Assembly (NCBI RefSeq): GCF_900105185.1
Contig: NZ_FNTJ01000003.1
Coordinates: forward strand, 310,001-374,000
Source: Pseudomonas saponiphila
GTDB lineage: Bacteria; Pseudomonadota; Gammaproteobacteria; Pseudomonadales; Pseudomonadaceae
Reading direction: 5' to 3'
Length of the DNA: 64,000 bases
This document shows positions 24,687 to 33,355 of this stretch, piece by piece. Every line of letters starts with the position of its first letter. Position 1 is the first letter of the stretch. The translations under genes were made by a program, and so were the position numbers. Under the pieces are notes generated by a model. That model had not been told where the DNA came from. It did no database searches and was given only the letters and a program-made list of their open reading frames with translations.

Positions 24687-25316
24687 TTATGCCGCGCTTG
24701 TGTTGAGACGGGACGGGTGCGGCCCCGCCTGCACCCATGACTCAAATGCCGAATGGCGAACGCAGGTCATGTTCTTGGCGATCGAGTCATCGATATGGCG
24801 CTGAAGCATTTCGGGGGTGATCGGGCCATGCACCGCTTGGAGATCACGATGACCACCAAAGACAGGCATTGAAGCCAGCTGGTCGATTGCGTCGGAATCG
24901 AACGGCTCGTAGCGGTTGTTCTCCGCCTGGCGAAGGTGCTCCAGCACCAGCTCATCACGAAACACGCAGACTGCCCGGCTGTCTGCGATCAGAAACTTGG
25001 CAGCGAGCGCTTCAGCATCACGCTTACGGTGATCAAACGATTGCGGCTTGGCCAGGCGTGCGGCGTCACAGTGGGCAGCATACGATCGGCGGGGCAGGCC
25101 TTCGAACAGGACTACCGCCGCGACGGCGTAGTAGGTAGCCTCAGAACGCGCTTTGCTGTTGGGGCGATAGTCGACCAGGACGACAACACGGAAGCCAATC
25201 TTGGGGCTCGCCTGCTCGGTCACAACGACACGCACCTGCATGTCGCTGGCGATGCCTGCTTGAACACAGCGGGCGAAGAGGGTGTTCAAATCTTCAAAGT
25301 AGGTTTCGGTGCTCAT
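24687..25316 (-). CDS. hypothetical protein
   Basis: 209 residues from MSTETYF, with AGGAG upstream; the ATG at 25388 lies upstream of the promoter element. N-terminal strand domain (MQVRVVVTEQASPKIGFRVVV), then helices. First gene of the unit that carries the antirestriction-like gene. Confidence 0.75.
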   Translation of the reverse strand: MSTETYFEDLNTLFARCVQAGIASDMQVRVVVTEQASPKIGFRVVVLVDYRPNSKARSEATYYAVAAVVLFEGLPRRSYAAHCDAARLAKPQSFDHRKRDAEALAAKFLIADSRAVCVFRDELVLEHLRQAENNRYEPFDSDAIDQLASMPVFGGHRDLQAVHGPITPEMLQRHIDDSIAKNMTCVRHSAFESWVQAGPHPSRLNTSAA

Positions 25317-25348
25317 GGCGTGCTCCTGTTGAGTTATTGCCGATGAGC

Positions 25349-25381
25349 ACAGTTTCACGGTGGCAGGCGCGTGCCAGTAGA
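25349..25381 (-). promoter_or_regulatory. repeated promoter element, copy 16
   Basis: Core CTACTGGCACG, then GAAACTGT. Drives 25316-24687 and probably on to 23658. Confidence 0.85.
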
Positions 25382-25684
25382 TCACCACACGCCTATATCG
25401 TTGCCTTGATCATCCCGGCGCTGGCCGGTGTGAACCTCACGGTGCCAGCCTTCGGGGCGGCCTTCGTAGTCGTCCCAGTCTTCGAACGCGCAGAGGGTCT
25501 GCATGCGATCCGAGTAGCACCAGCGGCGCGTATAACCAACATCCGTCACATCCGCGATGATGGCGAAGGTGAAGGCGAACTGGACCACAGCGGCGGCCCG
25601 GCCATCAGGGAACCGCCTGAAGGCAAGGAACTCCCCGGTTCGCTGCTTAATTTCGGCGTCGAGGTCGGAAATGATGACGGCCAA
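25382..25684 (-). CDS. hypothetical protein
   Basis: 100 residues from a TTG with AGGAG seven bases upstream; earlier in-frame ATGs lie deep inside the previous gene. Contains two-strand core with aromatic residues (YTRRWCYSDRMQTLCAFEDWDDYE). Third gene of the unit headed by copy 17. Confidence 0.6.
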   Translation of the reverse strand: MAVIISDLDAEIKQRTGEFLAFRRFPDGRAAAVVQFAFTFAIIADVTDVGYTRRWCYSDRMQTLCAFEDWDDYEGRPEGWHREVHTGQRRDDQGNDIGVW

Positions 25685-25707
25685 TCTGAGGCTCCTTGAG
25701 AGAGTGG

Positions 25708-26052
25708 TTATGCCTGGGCTGCCAGGCTCGGCGATTGTCCCGAAAGAGTGGAATTGACCGCAATCACTCTCCCAATGTGCTCGAATGAGCGCTTTGCGTC
25801 CGGGCACTCATGCCTATGGATCAGGTACCGCTTGCCGTCAGCCGTCTCGATGAAGTCATAGTTGATCAGCGAGCCCGTTTTGGTCACTTCGGCAGTGCGA
25901 ATCCACTCGCCGGGTGCATACCCTTCAACGTCGTAGGCATGGCCAACTGCTGCGCGCATCACGAAGGCGTCAGACAGGATGCCGTCGAAGCTGAGTGCGG
26001 CTTGGCGGGCAGTTTTGCGCGCTGCCCAAAGGGATGTCTCGAATGCGTTCAT
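25708..26052 (-). CDS. hypothetical protein
   Basis: 114 residues from MNAFETSL, GGAG upstream. Helical N-terminus, then strands (SLINYDFIETADGKRYLIHRH). No family recognised. Confidence 0.7.
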   Translation of the reverse strand: MNAFETSLWAARKTARQAALSFDGILSDAFVMRAAVGHAYDVEGYAPGEWIRTAEVTKTGSLINYDFIETADGKRYLIHRHECPDAKRSFEHIGRVIAVNSTLSGQSPSLAAQA

Positions 26053-26102
26053 GGGGTCTCCAGGTATCTGACCGTGGTAGCCGGCAGCAATGCTGCTGGG
26101 CG

Positions 26103-26216
26103 TTACATCTCGAAGAAGCCGGCCTTGCGGGCGCACAGGTAAGACAGCCGCAAAAGCCCGAGGCGCAGGGTTAGAAGCGCTGCCTTGGCGTAAAAGCTCT
26201 TGGTGATGATCGGCAT
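26103..26216 (-). CDS. 37-residue basic peptide
   Basis: MPIITKSFYAKAALLTLRLGL, then basic and aromatic to GFFEM; amphipathic, possibly membrane-active. AAGGGGG precedes the ATG and promoter copy 17 lies 83 bases upstream, which supports a real gene. Confidence 0.5.
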   Translation of the reverse strand: MPIITKSFYAKAALLTLRLGLLRLSYLCARKAGFFEM

Positions 26217-26275
26217 TCGCGCCCCCTTGAGGCCTGTCCGTTCCAGGACTCCCGTTGAGTCCCGGTTACACAAGG

Positions 26276-26308
26276 CCATCTTCGCCCAGGGGACGGCGTG
26301 CCAGAAGG
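26276..26308 (-). promoter_or_regulatory. repeated promoter element, copy 17
   Basis: Core CTTCTGGCACG, then GAAGATGG. Heads 26216-25382. Confidence 0.8.
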
Positions 26309-26351
26309 CGGCGAGTAGTCCCCGTACGGGAACCAACTTTGGGGCCGAGAT

Positions 26352-26621
26352 TTACCCGCCAGACTGGGTGTCGGCGCTGGCGCTGTCCTGGAAGGCAGGA
26401 TGCCCGAGGTCAACAGTGATGCTGCTGTCGACGGAATCAGCTCCGGCGTACTTCTTGGCCCAGCTTCGGCGCTGAGCGGGAGTCCTCTTGGAGCACGCCG
26501 GTTCGTGCCGGTTACGCCAAGCGCGGCAAAGCCCCATCATGTTCCGCTTGGCGAATGTCAGCATGCGCAGCTCTGCTCCGCAGATCCGACACACAGCGTG
26601 ACCGTTATGACCAGTTCCCAT
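26352..26621 (-). CDS. small zinc-finger-like protein
   Basis: 89 residues from MGTGHNGHAV, AGGAAGG upstream. CRICGAEL and CRAWRNRHEPAC supply four Cys for a zinc site; basic region follows (KRTPAQRRSWAKKY). Last gene of the operon from 28119. Confidence 0.65.
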   Translation of the reverse strand: MGTGHNGHAVCRICGAELRMLTFAKRNMMGLCRAWRNRHEPACSKRTPAQRRSWAKKYAGADSVDSSITVDLGHPAFQDSASADTQSGG

Positions 26622-26640
26622 AGCAAACCCTTCCTGAGAG

Positions 26641-27003
26641 CTAAGCGACAGAGCCGCCAGCGGCGATGATTGCAGCTCGAACGGCCTCCAGTTTTTCCTT
26701 GGGCACAGATACCGAGAGGTAGGCGGTGTTCTGCTTCTTGCGCCAGGCCTTGAAGAACGACTCGAAACTGACTTCCTTGAAGCCGGCGATATTGGAGGTG
26801 ACGAACCCGTCAACGATGGTGACTTGATCATCGTTTTTCAGGTCATCCTCGATCGAGAAGTGGTCGTCTACTTCTGCGCCGTTGACGACCAGTACCAGGT
26901 CTTCGTGCCAGACATCATCGCTGCCGCTGTCCGGGGTTTTACGCCAGTATTGGTCGTCGTTGTAGAACGCCTTCAGCTCAGCGCCTGTAGTTTTTGTCGC
27001 CAC
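26641..27003 (-). CDS. hypothetical protein
   Basis: 120 residues from a GTG (GAGGG upstream). Acidic middle (VNGAEVDDHFSIEDDLKNDD), C-terminal strand and helix (AYLSVSVPKEKLEAVRAAI). No family recognised. Confidence 0.7.
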   Translation of the reverse strand: MATKTTGAELKAFYNDDQYWRKTPDSGSDDVWHEDLVLVVNGAEVDDHFSIEDDLKNDDQVTIVDGFVTSNIAGFKEVSFESFFKAWRKKQNTAYLSVSVPKEKLEAVRAAIIAAGGSVA

Positions 27004-27022
27004 TTGAAGCGCCCTCGAATGG

Positions 27023-27406
27023 TTACAGAATCGGGTTGGTAAGGTTTTCGTCGCGGATGGCCCGGCATAGATCAAGCAGCGCCTGACGAACCTTCGGGGA
27101 GCGTCCGCCCCCTGAGAACGGGACGCAAAACTCTACATCGGCCATCTCGCCCTCATCGCTGATCACGGCAATCGAGACATCAGAGTCACCATCGAGAATC
27201 AGGCGTAGACGGCCTTTCCCCATATCCTCACGGCGCTCGAAGAACTCTCCGAGCGGTAGGGGGTCTTTGGGCTGCTCCGACTGGCTCAGGAGCTCACGGG
27301 CAGCTTCCAGCACCTGGGAGCCGAAAAAGCTGTCTCCAAAGCACCCGCCGTCTGCCAGCTCCATACTGGCCGCTTCCTCTATCGCCAAACTGGTAATCAG
27401 TGCCAT
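27023..27406 (-). CDS. hypothetical protein
   Basis: 127 residues, acidic; helices followed by strands (LRLILDGDSDVSIAVISDEG). Within the 28119-26352 operon. Confidence 0.7.
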   Translation of the reverse strand: MALITSLAIEEAASMELADGGCFGDSFFGSQVLEAARELLSQSEQPKDPLPLGEFFERREDMGKGRLRLILDGDSDVSIAVISDEGEMADVEFCVPFSGGGRSPKVRQALLDLCRAIRDENLTNPIL

Positions 27407-27412
27407 AGCAAC

Positions 27413-27601
27413 CTATCCCTGAGCCCCGGTATCTCGGGTCATGTAGTCGACAAAAAACTCAATCCACAGGCCAGAGTTGTCATCGCTTAGTTCAAGCGGG
27501 TACTGCTCGGGATTGAGAGCATGCTGCCGCCGATATTCAGCCGCGAACCCTTCGATGTCGGCTTGAACCTCTGCAACGAACGCATCAAGGCTGTTCTTCA
27601 C
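27413..27601 (-). CDS. small acidic protein
   Basis: 62 residues from GTG, GAGGTG upstream; starts inside the 3' end of the previous gene by 17 bases. Acidic helix, then WIEFFVDYMTRD. Confidence 0.65.
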   Translation of the reverse strand: MKNSLDAFVAEVQADIEGFAAEYRRQHALNPEQYPLELSDDNSGLWIEFFVDYMTRDTGAQG

Positions 27602-27770
27602 GTCTCACCTCGTAATCTCCAGCCCGGAGAGCATTTGCCAGCCGGGAATTGATTTGCGCGGCGCGGATAGCCCGCAGGAGCCGGCGAGAGGGAAGCGCTT
27701 TGCGCCTCCCTTTGCAACCCTGCCGCTGGCCTCGTGCGGCAAAGATACAGCGCAGAGTCCGGCGTGACAT
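27585..27770 (-). CDS. small arginine-rich protein
   Basis: 61 residues from MSRRTLRC; about a quarter Arg/Lys in helices (LPSRRLLRAIRAAQ). GGTGG is a weak ribosome site. Lies between two better-supported operon genes, so it is probably real; nucleic-acid binding is possible. Confidence 0.5.
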   Translation of the reverse strand: MSRRTLRCIFAARGQRQGCKGRRKALPSRRLLRAIRAAQINSRLANALRAGDYEVRREEQP

Positions 27771-27783
27771 GCGAATTACCACC

Positions 27784-28119
27784 TTAGAAAGTTCCAATCC
27801 GGGCCACCCCTTTACGGTCTTTGACGATGCAAAAGATTTCGTCGCGAAGAGCCTGAAGCTTTTGGAAGCACTCATCACGGCGAGCCTGGAAATGGCAGAA
27901 GCTCAGCCCGGTATCCGCCTCGCGGGGGGAATCAAAATGGCGGGCTGGGTAGGACACACCAGTAAACGGCCCATCAACGTAGCGAGCCACAGAGTCGGCA
28001 CGGTTACGCAGATCAATCCGATAGCCCAGGGCCTCAATCTCGCTGCGCATTTCCTTGGCCGACACTTGGCGAACTCCAGCCTGGATCAGTCGAGCCGCTT
28101 CCATTTCCGCAGTATCCAT
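27784..28119 (-). CDS. helical hypothetical protein
   Basis: 111 residues, helices at both ends (EMEAARLIQAGVRQVSAKEM; CFQKLQALRDEIF). GGAGAGA upstream. First gene of a six-gene operon under copy 18. Confidence 0.7.
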   Translation of the reverse strand: MDTAEMEAARLIQAGVRQVSAKEMRSEIEALGYRIDLRNRADSVARYVDGPFTGVSYPARHFDSPREADTGLSFCHFQARRDECFQKLQALRDEIFCIVKDRKGVARIGTF

Positions 28120-28165
28120 ATTCTCTCTCCAGTAGCGGCGGGCGTCAGGCCCGCTTTCGATGGAG

Positions 28166-28198
28166 TCAGTTTCTGCGCGCGGGGTGCGTGCCAGTAGG
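28166..28198 (-). promoter_or_regulatory. repeated promoter element, copy 18
   Basis: Core CTACTGGCACG, then GAAACTGA. Confidence 0.85.
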
Positions 28199-28238
28199 TG
28201 AGGTCAGGGAATTTCTGTGCAGTACCTGCTTTCAGGCA

Positions 28239-28265
28239 AGAAAAAGGGCAGCCATGTGGCCGCCC
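28239..28265 (-). terminator. intrinsic terminator
   Basis: Minus-strand stem GGGCGGCCA/TGGCTGCCC, then TTTTTC. Ends the operon from 29806. Confidence 0.85.
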
Positions 28266-28420
28266 TAAATTGGAGTCCTGATATTGGCATCCTCAGGATG
28301 GGACGAAGAGGTCTCACCTTGCAGCGATGTCGCAGCACCGCCGAGGTTCCTACGTCTGCTATGGCCCTGCAAGGCAGCAGATTTCGCGCTCTTGGGTCTT
28401 CTCTTGTTATTTGGCTTCAG

Positions 28421-28618
28421 CTACGCGCAAACAGCGGCTGCCCCGAGCGCGACAGGTGCTTGTTCAATTTTCGCGGCGCTGATTTGGGCTTCAGTCCAGC
28501 CACGCCCGCGAAGGTAATGGCGGAACGCATCGCGGGCAGCGGCGGAATTGCGTGCTCCCATCTGATAGCTCGCCTTGTCGCCAGTCTCGGGGTTCTCAGC
28601 TTGCAGAGTGATGATCAT
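28421..28618 (-). CDS. small hypothetical protein
   Basis: 65 residues from MIITLQAEN; GAGGAACC upstream. One strand, then a helix rich in Ala/Arg (AAARDAFRHYLRGRG), and WTEAQISAAKIEQ. Nothing is seen in the 155 bases between its stop and the terminator. Confidence 0.65.
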   Translation of the reverse strand: MIITLQAENPETGDKASYQMGARNSAAARDAFRHYLRGRGWTEAQISAAKIEQAPVALGAAAVCA

Positions 28619-28660
28619 CGGGGTTCCTCGGTTATTGGAGAGTTGCGACAGGGACAACCT

Positions 28661-29107
28661 TTAGGGTGCTGGTGCTGCCAAAGCGCTGCGGGCTTGCTCA
28701 ATCGCGAGGCCGAGCCCGTAGCTTGCCGAGTGGTCGTCAATCAGACCGGCGTTACCACGACCCCATGCAAAGCGAATGACGCCCGTCTTATCGCCGTCCT
28801 TGAGCACACGGATAATCGGTTTGGAGCATTGGTTGCTGTGCTCCAGGGTCTGCTCAATGCTGGGGGTGTGCTGCCACGCCCCATCGAGCATGACCTCGTG
28901 CGGGAGCCAGCCCTGCTGAGTGAGCGACTGGAGAAACTGCTGCAAGCCCTGACGCTCGATGTCAGTGGGCATCATGTTCGGAGCCTGCACCAGTTGTTGG
29001 CACCCAAAGCAGCCGCAAGGGCGCTCCAGTGGTCGACAGGCTACGCAATGGCAGGACTGGTCATGGGCGTGAGGGTGGGTGTGCCCGGCATTAACGATGG
29101 TCATCAT
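28661..29107 (-). CDS. His/Cys-rich protein
   Basis: 148 residues from MMTIVNAGHTHPHAHD, GGGAG upstream. The first 45 residues hold a dense His/Cys cluster (HTHPHAHDQSCHCVAC, CGCFGC) that very likely binds metal. The rest is a mixed fold ending ALAAPAP. Function unknown. Confidence 0.7.
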   Translation of the reverse strand: MMTIVNAGHTHPHAHDQSCHCVACRPLERPCGCFGCQQLVQAPNMMPTDIERQGLQQFLQSLTQQGWLPHEVMLDGAWQHTPSIEQTLEHSNQCSKPIIRVLKDGDKTGVIRFAWGRGNAGLIDDHSASYGLGLAIEQARSALAAPAP

Positions 29108-29120
29108 GGACTCCCTGTAT

Positions 29121-29318
29121 TCAGTGTCCGATCTGCGGAGTTGAAGTTGGTGCGTATTCACCGGCAGCCACTTCTGCCAGGCCGGAGAGGTCAGCCTGCT
29201 GCAACTCACGAGGCTGGCCATTAACCGACCAGTACCCGTGGAAAACCGGGTTCCATTCGTAACGAACGCCGCACACCAGCAATTGATCGCGGTCTTGAAT
29301 CTTCACTTGCGTTGCCAT
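29121..29318 (-). CDS. small hypothetical protein
   Basis: 65 residues, strand-rich with aromatic residues (VRYEWNPVFHGYWSVNGQ). TAAGG upstream. Same operon. Confidence 0.7.
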   Translation of the reverse strand: MATQVKIQDRDQLLVCGVRYEWNPVFHGYWSVNGQPRELQQADLSGLAEVAAGEYAPTSTPQIGH

Positions 29319-29327
29319 GTGGAGACC

Positions 29328-29567
29328 TTAGGGCTGGTGGATCAGGTGAAAGGTACGGCCGATGGCGGCTTCGGAGACGTTCCGACGAAACTCGGAATGC
29401 TGGTCTGCTCGATGCTCGGCAGGGGCGTCTACTCGCGTCATCCAGAAACCGAGATTTTCTTCCCAGGAGTCGCAGACGTACTTGTGCCCATCCCACGCTT
29501 TGAAGGTGCGCCCGATCGTTTCGTGATCGGGGTGGGTCTTAGGAGTTCTGATCGCTCGAACGGCCAC
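29328..29567 (-). CDS. hypothetical protein
   Basis: 79 residues from a GTG with GGGAG at ideal spacing; an ATG at 29585 overlapping the previous stop (ATGA) is the alternative. Contains the strand pair HKYVCDSWEENLGFWMTRVD. No family recognised. Confidence 0.65.
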   Translation of the reverse strand: MAVRAIRTPKTHPDHETIGRTFKAWDGHKYVCDSWEENLGFWMTRVDAPAEHRADQHSEFRRNVSEAAIGRTFHLIHQP

Positions 29568-29581
29568 GTTGGTACTCCCTG

Positions 29582-29806
29582 TCATTTGGCGCTGAAGTTG
29601 GGGCAGCTGAAGTCAGGCCCGGTACGCATGAAGACGCTCAAGCCGGAATCGTCATTCACCTCGACGACAATGGCGCAACCGGAAGTCCCAGCTACGCGCT
29701 CGCCCTGGATGGTGTTGATGAAGTCGCAGTGACGATGCGTTTTGCTCTCGGGCTCTAAAACCCAGTAGCAGCAGTTCTGGCACACGCTTGCGCTTGCATT
29801 GGTCAT
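29582..29806 (-). CDS. small Cys-rich protein
   Basis: 74 residues from MTNAS, GAGG upstream. CQNCCYW, HRHCDF, GCAI and SCPNF give a likely zinc site; the order C-x2-C...C...C is typical of small ribbons. First gene of a five-gene operon under copy 19. Confidence 0.7.
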   Translation of the reverse strand: MTNASASVCQNCCYWVLEPESKTHRHCDFINTIQGERVAGTSGCAIVVEVNDDSGLSVFMRTGPDFSCPNFSAK

Positions 29807-29868
29807 TCTTGGCATCCTCGGTCAGCTTTGGGCCGGGTATCTATGGGGCGACTTGCCCGAACACACAG

Positions 29869-29901
29869 CTATGATCGGGCAAGGCTGCGCGTGCCAGCAG
29901 G
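29869..29901 (-). promoter_or_regulatory. repeated promoter element, copy 19
   Basis: Core CTGCTGGCACG, then GATCATAG. Confidence 0.85.
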
Positions 29902-29905
29902 TGCA

Positions 29906-30544
29906 TCACAACTCTTGGTAAACCTCAGTGGACGCCGGCGGCAGGGCCAGTAGCTGCTCGGCAACTGCCTTCGGCAGACGCGGGTGGTTGTCCAGGATTC
30001 GCTTGAGGATGGCCGGGCGCTTGGTATGAGACAGGGTGTCGTAGCTGCGGCTGTAGCCTTGAGAGTTCATGGTCAAGAGCACGGCCTGACCGTCTTTGTT
30101 CACCCCATACAGTTCAAGCCTCATGTTCTGGCCGGAATCAGAATGAGTGATCAGATTGACGCGCAGACCAGCACCGGAGCGCGCGAGCATCGTCAACCAG
30201 CCGCGCATGTCAGCCAGTACCAGCTGGGCCTTGCTATGGCTTCGCACTTCTTTCGCAATGCGAGTCAGCTTTTCCCAGGCAAAGCGAAGAGCGACGGCGA
30301 AGAACACAAAGCACGCAGCATCTTGGGTTGCCGGCAAGGAGAGGGTGCTAATTGATTTGGCAAAGGCGCAAAGATGTTCATACCCGAACGGCCACATCCA
30401 CAGTCCAACGAAGAACAGCACAGATGCGAACTCGATCTGCGCGGTCTTGATGCGCTTGCGCTTGATGTCGTGGGGCTGGAAGGACTGGAGAAGGCACTCG
30501 CCATTGAGGTACTGGTCGCGGGTGACGATTTGGGTTTCCTGCAT
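29906..30544 (-). CDS. two-span membrane protein
   Basis: 212 residues. N-terminal soluble 35, two spans (about 38-60 and 72-90), then a basic soluble domain of 120 residues with strands. TAGGAG upstream. Single-gene unit under copy 20. Confidence 0.75.
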   Translation of the reverse strand: MQETQIVTRDQYLNGECLLQSFQPHDIKRKRIKTAQIEFASVLFFVGLWMWPFGYEHLCAFAKSISTLSLPATQDAACFVFFAVALRFAWEKLTRIAKEVRSHSKAQLVLADMRGWLTMLARSGAGLRVNLITHSDSGQNMRLELYGVNKDGQAVLLTMNSQGYSRSYDTLSHTKRPAILKRILDNHPRLPKAVAEQLLALPPASTEVYQEL

Positions 30545-30572
30545 GATCGCTCCTATGGGTTAGCTGCTGTGT

Positions 30573-30605
30573 GCAGTCTCAATCCCAGGAGTGCGTGCCA
30601 GTAGA
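30573..30605 (-). promoter_or_regulatory. repeated promoter element, copy 20
   Basis: Core CTACTGGCACG, then GAGACTGC. Divergent from the small plus-strand gene at 30647. Confidence 0.8.
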
Positions 30606-30646
30606 TCCGAAAATGGCTAAAGTCCGGGCTTCAGCTCTGGATCAGC

Positions 30647-30817
30647 ATGACCATGACCGATACAACAGCGCCAGCACCAGAGCGGTCATCGAGCCGCTTT
30701 GCCGACTTCATTCGCCATGCGAGTGCGGGGGAGAAGAAGCGGGTTTACAGCGCCGTACTTCAGGGCGCAACCGAACGCCAGCTTCGTACCCTCAAGGGGC
30801 AGAAGAAGCTGGCGTAA
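30647..30817 (+). CDS. 56-residue plasmid/phage-type small protein
   Basis: MTMTDTTAPAPERSSSRFAD, then FIRHASAGEKKRVYSAVLQG and a basic end. The FADFIRxASxxEKKRVYxxVxxxATxxQ pattern is one I recognise from many short plasmid and phage proteins of unknown role. One of the few plus-strand genes; converges on 30822-31586. Confidence 0.7.
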   Translation: MTMTDTTAPAPERSSSRFADFIRHASAGEKKRVYSAVLQGATERQLRTLKGQKKLA

Positions 30818-30821
30818 TAGG

Positions 30822-31586
30822 TCATGCGACGGCAGCTGAGTCCGCTTGCCGAGAAACCCGTGGGGCATAGAACCGCCACGACTCCAGCCAGGCGGCCAGT
30901 TCATCGTTGGCGGCGTCGATCACCATAGCAGCCGAGTCATCCTGGGTGGCGATGGCCAGCGGCATACCGTCAACGATGCCGCACGCGGTAATGCCAGCCA
31001 CAGTCGCCGGAATCTTCAGTGCGTGCAGGTCGCGCAGGCCAGTCACAGGGACGCTGAGATAGGGCGAGCGCACTGCCAGCAGCACTTTCTCAACCGGTGC
31101 GCCAGCACCAATCTCAACGCCAACCTTCGGGGTTACGCCAAGCCATTTCAGCGCCCCGTATTCGGAGCTCGTTTGGCTGGTCGGGCGATAGACGACCAAT
31201 GGCGTTACGCCGGCAGAGCACTGATCCGGGTTCAGGAAATTGTCGAACTCGTTCCCAGGTCTCAGGAAGAGGTGCCGGTGCCGGACGGGCACACAGCGAT
31301 GCACCAGCAGCCGGCTGATGTCGCCGATGTGCCAGAGGACTTCGGCCGGCTGGTGTCTGGCTCCTGCCGGGTACTTCTCGGTCAGGTATTCATGCCAGGA
31401 GGCCAGCTGAGGCCGGGATACTGTGACCTGAACGATCTCCGAGTCATGCGCGTCATGGTGGCCGTGGGGGCAAAGGTCGGCCAGAGTGTGCAGGTCGCCG
31501 CAACCCCGCTCAGTGACCTCAAACCCGAGGTCAGCCGATCGCGCTTGGAATTGCACGCGGATGGTGGATGGCAGGGACGGCGGCAT
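30822..31586 (-). CDS. hypothetical protein
   Basis: 254 residues from an ATG with GGGAG upstream; overlaps the 3' end of the preceding gene by 56 bases. His-rich patch at about 40 (CPHGHHDAHD), a GAGAPVEK turn and a C-terminal domain of strands. No family recognised. Confidence 0.7.
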   Translation of the reverse strand: MPPSLPSTIRVQFQARSADLGFEVTERGCGDLHTLADLCPHGHHDAHDSEIVQVTVSRPQLASWHEYLTEKYPAGARHQPAEVLWHIGDISRLLVHRCVPVRHRHLFLRPGNEFDNFLNPDQCSAGVTPLVVYRPTSQTSSEYGALKWLGVTPKVGVEIGAGAPVEKVLLAVRSPYLSVPVTGLRDLHALKIPATVAGITACGIVDGMPLAIATQDDSAAMVIDAANDELAAWLESWRFYAPRVSRQADSAAVA

Positions 31587-32127
31587 GTTGACTCCCGCAG
31601 ACTGGTAGTGAATAAACCGCCAATTCTGCGGCGCATCCGCTCGTTTGTCGCGTCAAGTCAGGTGCGTGAAACACCGCTTCGTGCGCGGCCTCCAGGCGAG
31701 CCTGCCGGCGAGCTGCGATACGGGCCTGAATCCGCTCTCGGGCCTCCGCAGCAGACTCGCCCGAAGTCGGTAGGGCAATCTTCAGCTGATTGAGGCGCTG
31801 GCGCTCATGCCCGTAGAGCCAGCCGAGGCTGCTCGAACCGCTATCGATGCATGCGTAGGCCGTTTGGAGCGAATCGAAGTCAAAGAGTCCCCACTCGCCG
31901 AACTCTTCTCGCGCCTTGGCCAAGTCACAGATACGGGTGATCTCAGCCGTCATCTGCTCGAAGGTCATTAGGCGACGGAGGTATGCACTGATCTCCATGT
32001 CGCTGACCAGGAGAGAGCATTCCGCAGGGGAAACTACCGCGTCACGCTCCAAGCCAGCAGGGATAAAGGACGATGCCTGGAAGGAAGCGACCGATCCGAT
32101 AACTAGGTTTAGCTGAGCCTGCTGCAT
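31531..32127 (-). CDS. hypothetical protein
   Basis: 198 residues from MQQAQLN with GGAGG upstream. Helical, Arg-rich near 150 (EARERIQARIAARRQARLEA). The last 30 residues look unlike the rest and overlap the next gene in another frame, so a small frameshift near the end is possible. Confidence 0.65.
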   Translation of the reverse strand: MQQAQLNLVIGSVASFQASSFIPAGLERDAVVSPAECSLLVSDMEISAYLRRLMTFEQMTAEITRICDLAKAREEFGEWGLFDFDSLQTAYACIDSGSSSLGWLYGHERQRLNQLKIALPTSGESAAEARERIQARIAARRQARLEAAHEAVFHAPDLTRQTSGCAAELAVYSLPVCGSQHAAVPAIHHPRAIPSAIG

Positions 32128-32151
32128 GACGACCTCCGAAAGTTGATTGAA

Positions 32152-32184
32152 CAACTATCACTCATCGGTGGTCGTGCCAGCAGG
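32152..32184 (-). promoter_or_regulatory. repeated promoter element, copy 21
   Basis: Core CTGCTGGCACG, then GATAGTTG. Drives 32127-30822. Confidence 0.8.
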
Positions 32185-32200
32185 TGCTGGTGCTGCCTGG

Positions 32201-32566
32201 TCAGATGGTGGGGGGCGTAGCCAGCAGGGTGAGCGATGCCATGAACAGGCCGCCGAGAACGAACGCCTTGATAAGCCACATGAAAGCGCCACCGCTCGAT
32301 GCTTCCCCGCTTTCCATCGAGTAGAAGGCCAAAGATTGGATTGCTATTACGGCGAAAGCAGAAGCCAGCCGGATGCCGAAAGCATCGAAGAGCACCCAGC
32401 CGATCAGGCCAAGCAGCCCGGTAAATAGAATGCCGGGAAGGGCAGGCACATTCAGCCCGCCAATGCTGACGCTCGCGGACATCAGCGCTATGGTCGTCTT
32501 AGGGATAACGACCAGCACGAAGTACATGGCCGCTGCTGCAAGCAGCACGTAGATGAATTGGTTCAT
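32201..32566 (-). CDS. membrane protein
   Basis: 121 residues from MNQFIYV; four hydrophobic segments (about 4-24, 38-58, 60-80, 95-115). GAGGA upstream. Last gene of the 33952-32201 operon. Confidence 0.75.
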   Translation of the reverse strand: MNQFIYVLLAAAAMYFVLVVIPKTTIALMSASVSIGGLNVPALPGILFTGLLGLIGWVLFDAFGIRLASAFAVIAIQSLAFYSMESGEASSGGAFMWLIKAFVLGGLFMASLTLLATPPTI

Positions 32567-32585
32567 TTCGTGATGTCCTCTGTTC

Positions 32586-33308
32586 TCAATTCTGCGCCAG
32601 CAGGGTCTTGCCGCTGGCCTCGTGGAAAGCCCGCATACGCTCAAGCATTTCTGGGTTGTTAAAGCCCATGAACTCAATCACAGCATGATGGACCGGTTCA
32701 GCCTCACTCATAACAAGTAGCCATGCCTGCTCATCACTATTCAGTTGAGGCACGTCGAAACCGAACCTCTTAGAGCTGGCTGCCGCATCGTCAATCATCA
32801 GGACTTGCCAGTCCCCGTGGGGACTTCCGAAAGTCTCCCTCAGGCCCCATCCTTCCTTTGCTGCTGCCGCGTCGAGTTCGCTGCTCCAGTACGCACCTTC
32901 GTCGGTGTTAGGCAGTGCATCGTCATCGTTGAAGAAAGGCTCGTCATCTTGGCAGTCATCGCTAGCGCCTTGCTCTTGTTGGATTTCGGCCATGCACTCT
33001 GCGTAGGCTTTCTGCGCATCCGCGTATGACGCATCATCCAAGAGGTGACCTCGTTCTGATGCTGCCTGCTCGAACACTTTTCGATCTTCAGGTGAGAATT
33101 TAGTCAGCAAACCGCGCAGCGCCCCGAGAACCCGAACATCGTAAATCTCGTAGTACAAGCCGCAAGTATTTTGTGCCGCCAGCTCTTCTCGTTCGATCAG
33201 CGCCCCGGCCTTGATATAAGCTCCAGTTGTGGAAACCATCGGGTTAGCGATGAATGTATTCCATGCGCCGCCTATAACTCGGGCTTGTTCGGGGATGAAG
33301 TCAGGCAT
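32586..33308 (-). CDS. acidic hypothetical protein
   Basis: 240 residues; helices, an acidic low-complexity middle (SDDCQDDEPFFNDDDALP) and a C-terminal part with strands and a helix. AAGGAG upstream. No family recognised. Confidence 0.75.
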   Translation of the reverse strand: MPDFIPEQARVIGGAWNTFIANPMVSTTGAYIKAGALIEREELAAQNTCGLYYEIYDVRVLGALRGLLTKFSPEDRKVFEQAASERGHLLDDASYADAQKAYAECMAEIQQEQGASDDCQDDEPFFNDDDALPNTDEGAYWSSELDAAAAKEGWGLRETFGSPHGDWQVLMIDDAAASSKRFGFDVPQLNSDEQAWLLVMSEAEPVHHAVIEFMGFNNPEMLERMRAFHEASGKTLLAQN

Positions 33309-33355
33309 AGAACTAGCTCCTTATTGCCATCGGTGGATTCCCTCACGTTTCCCAG

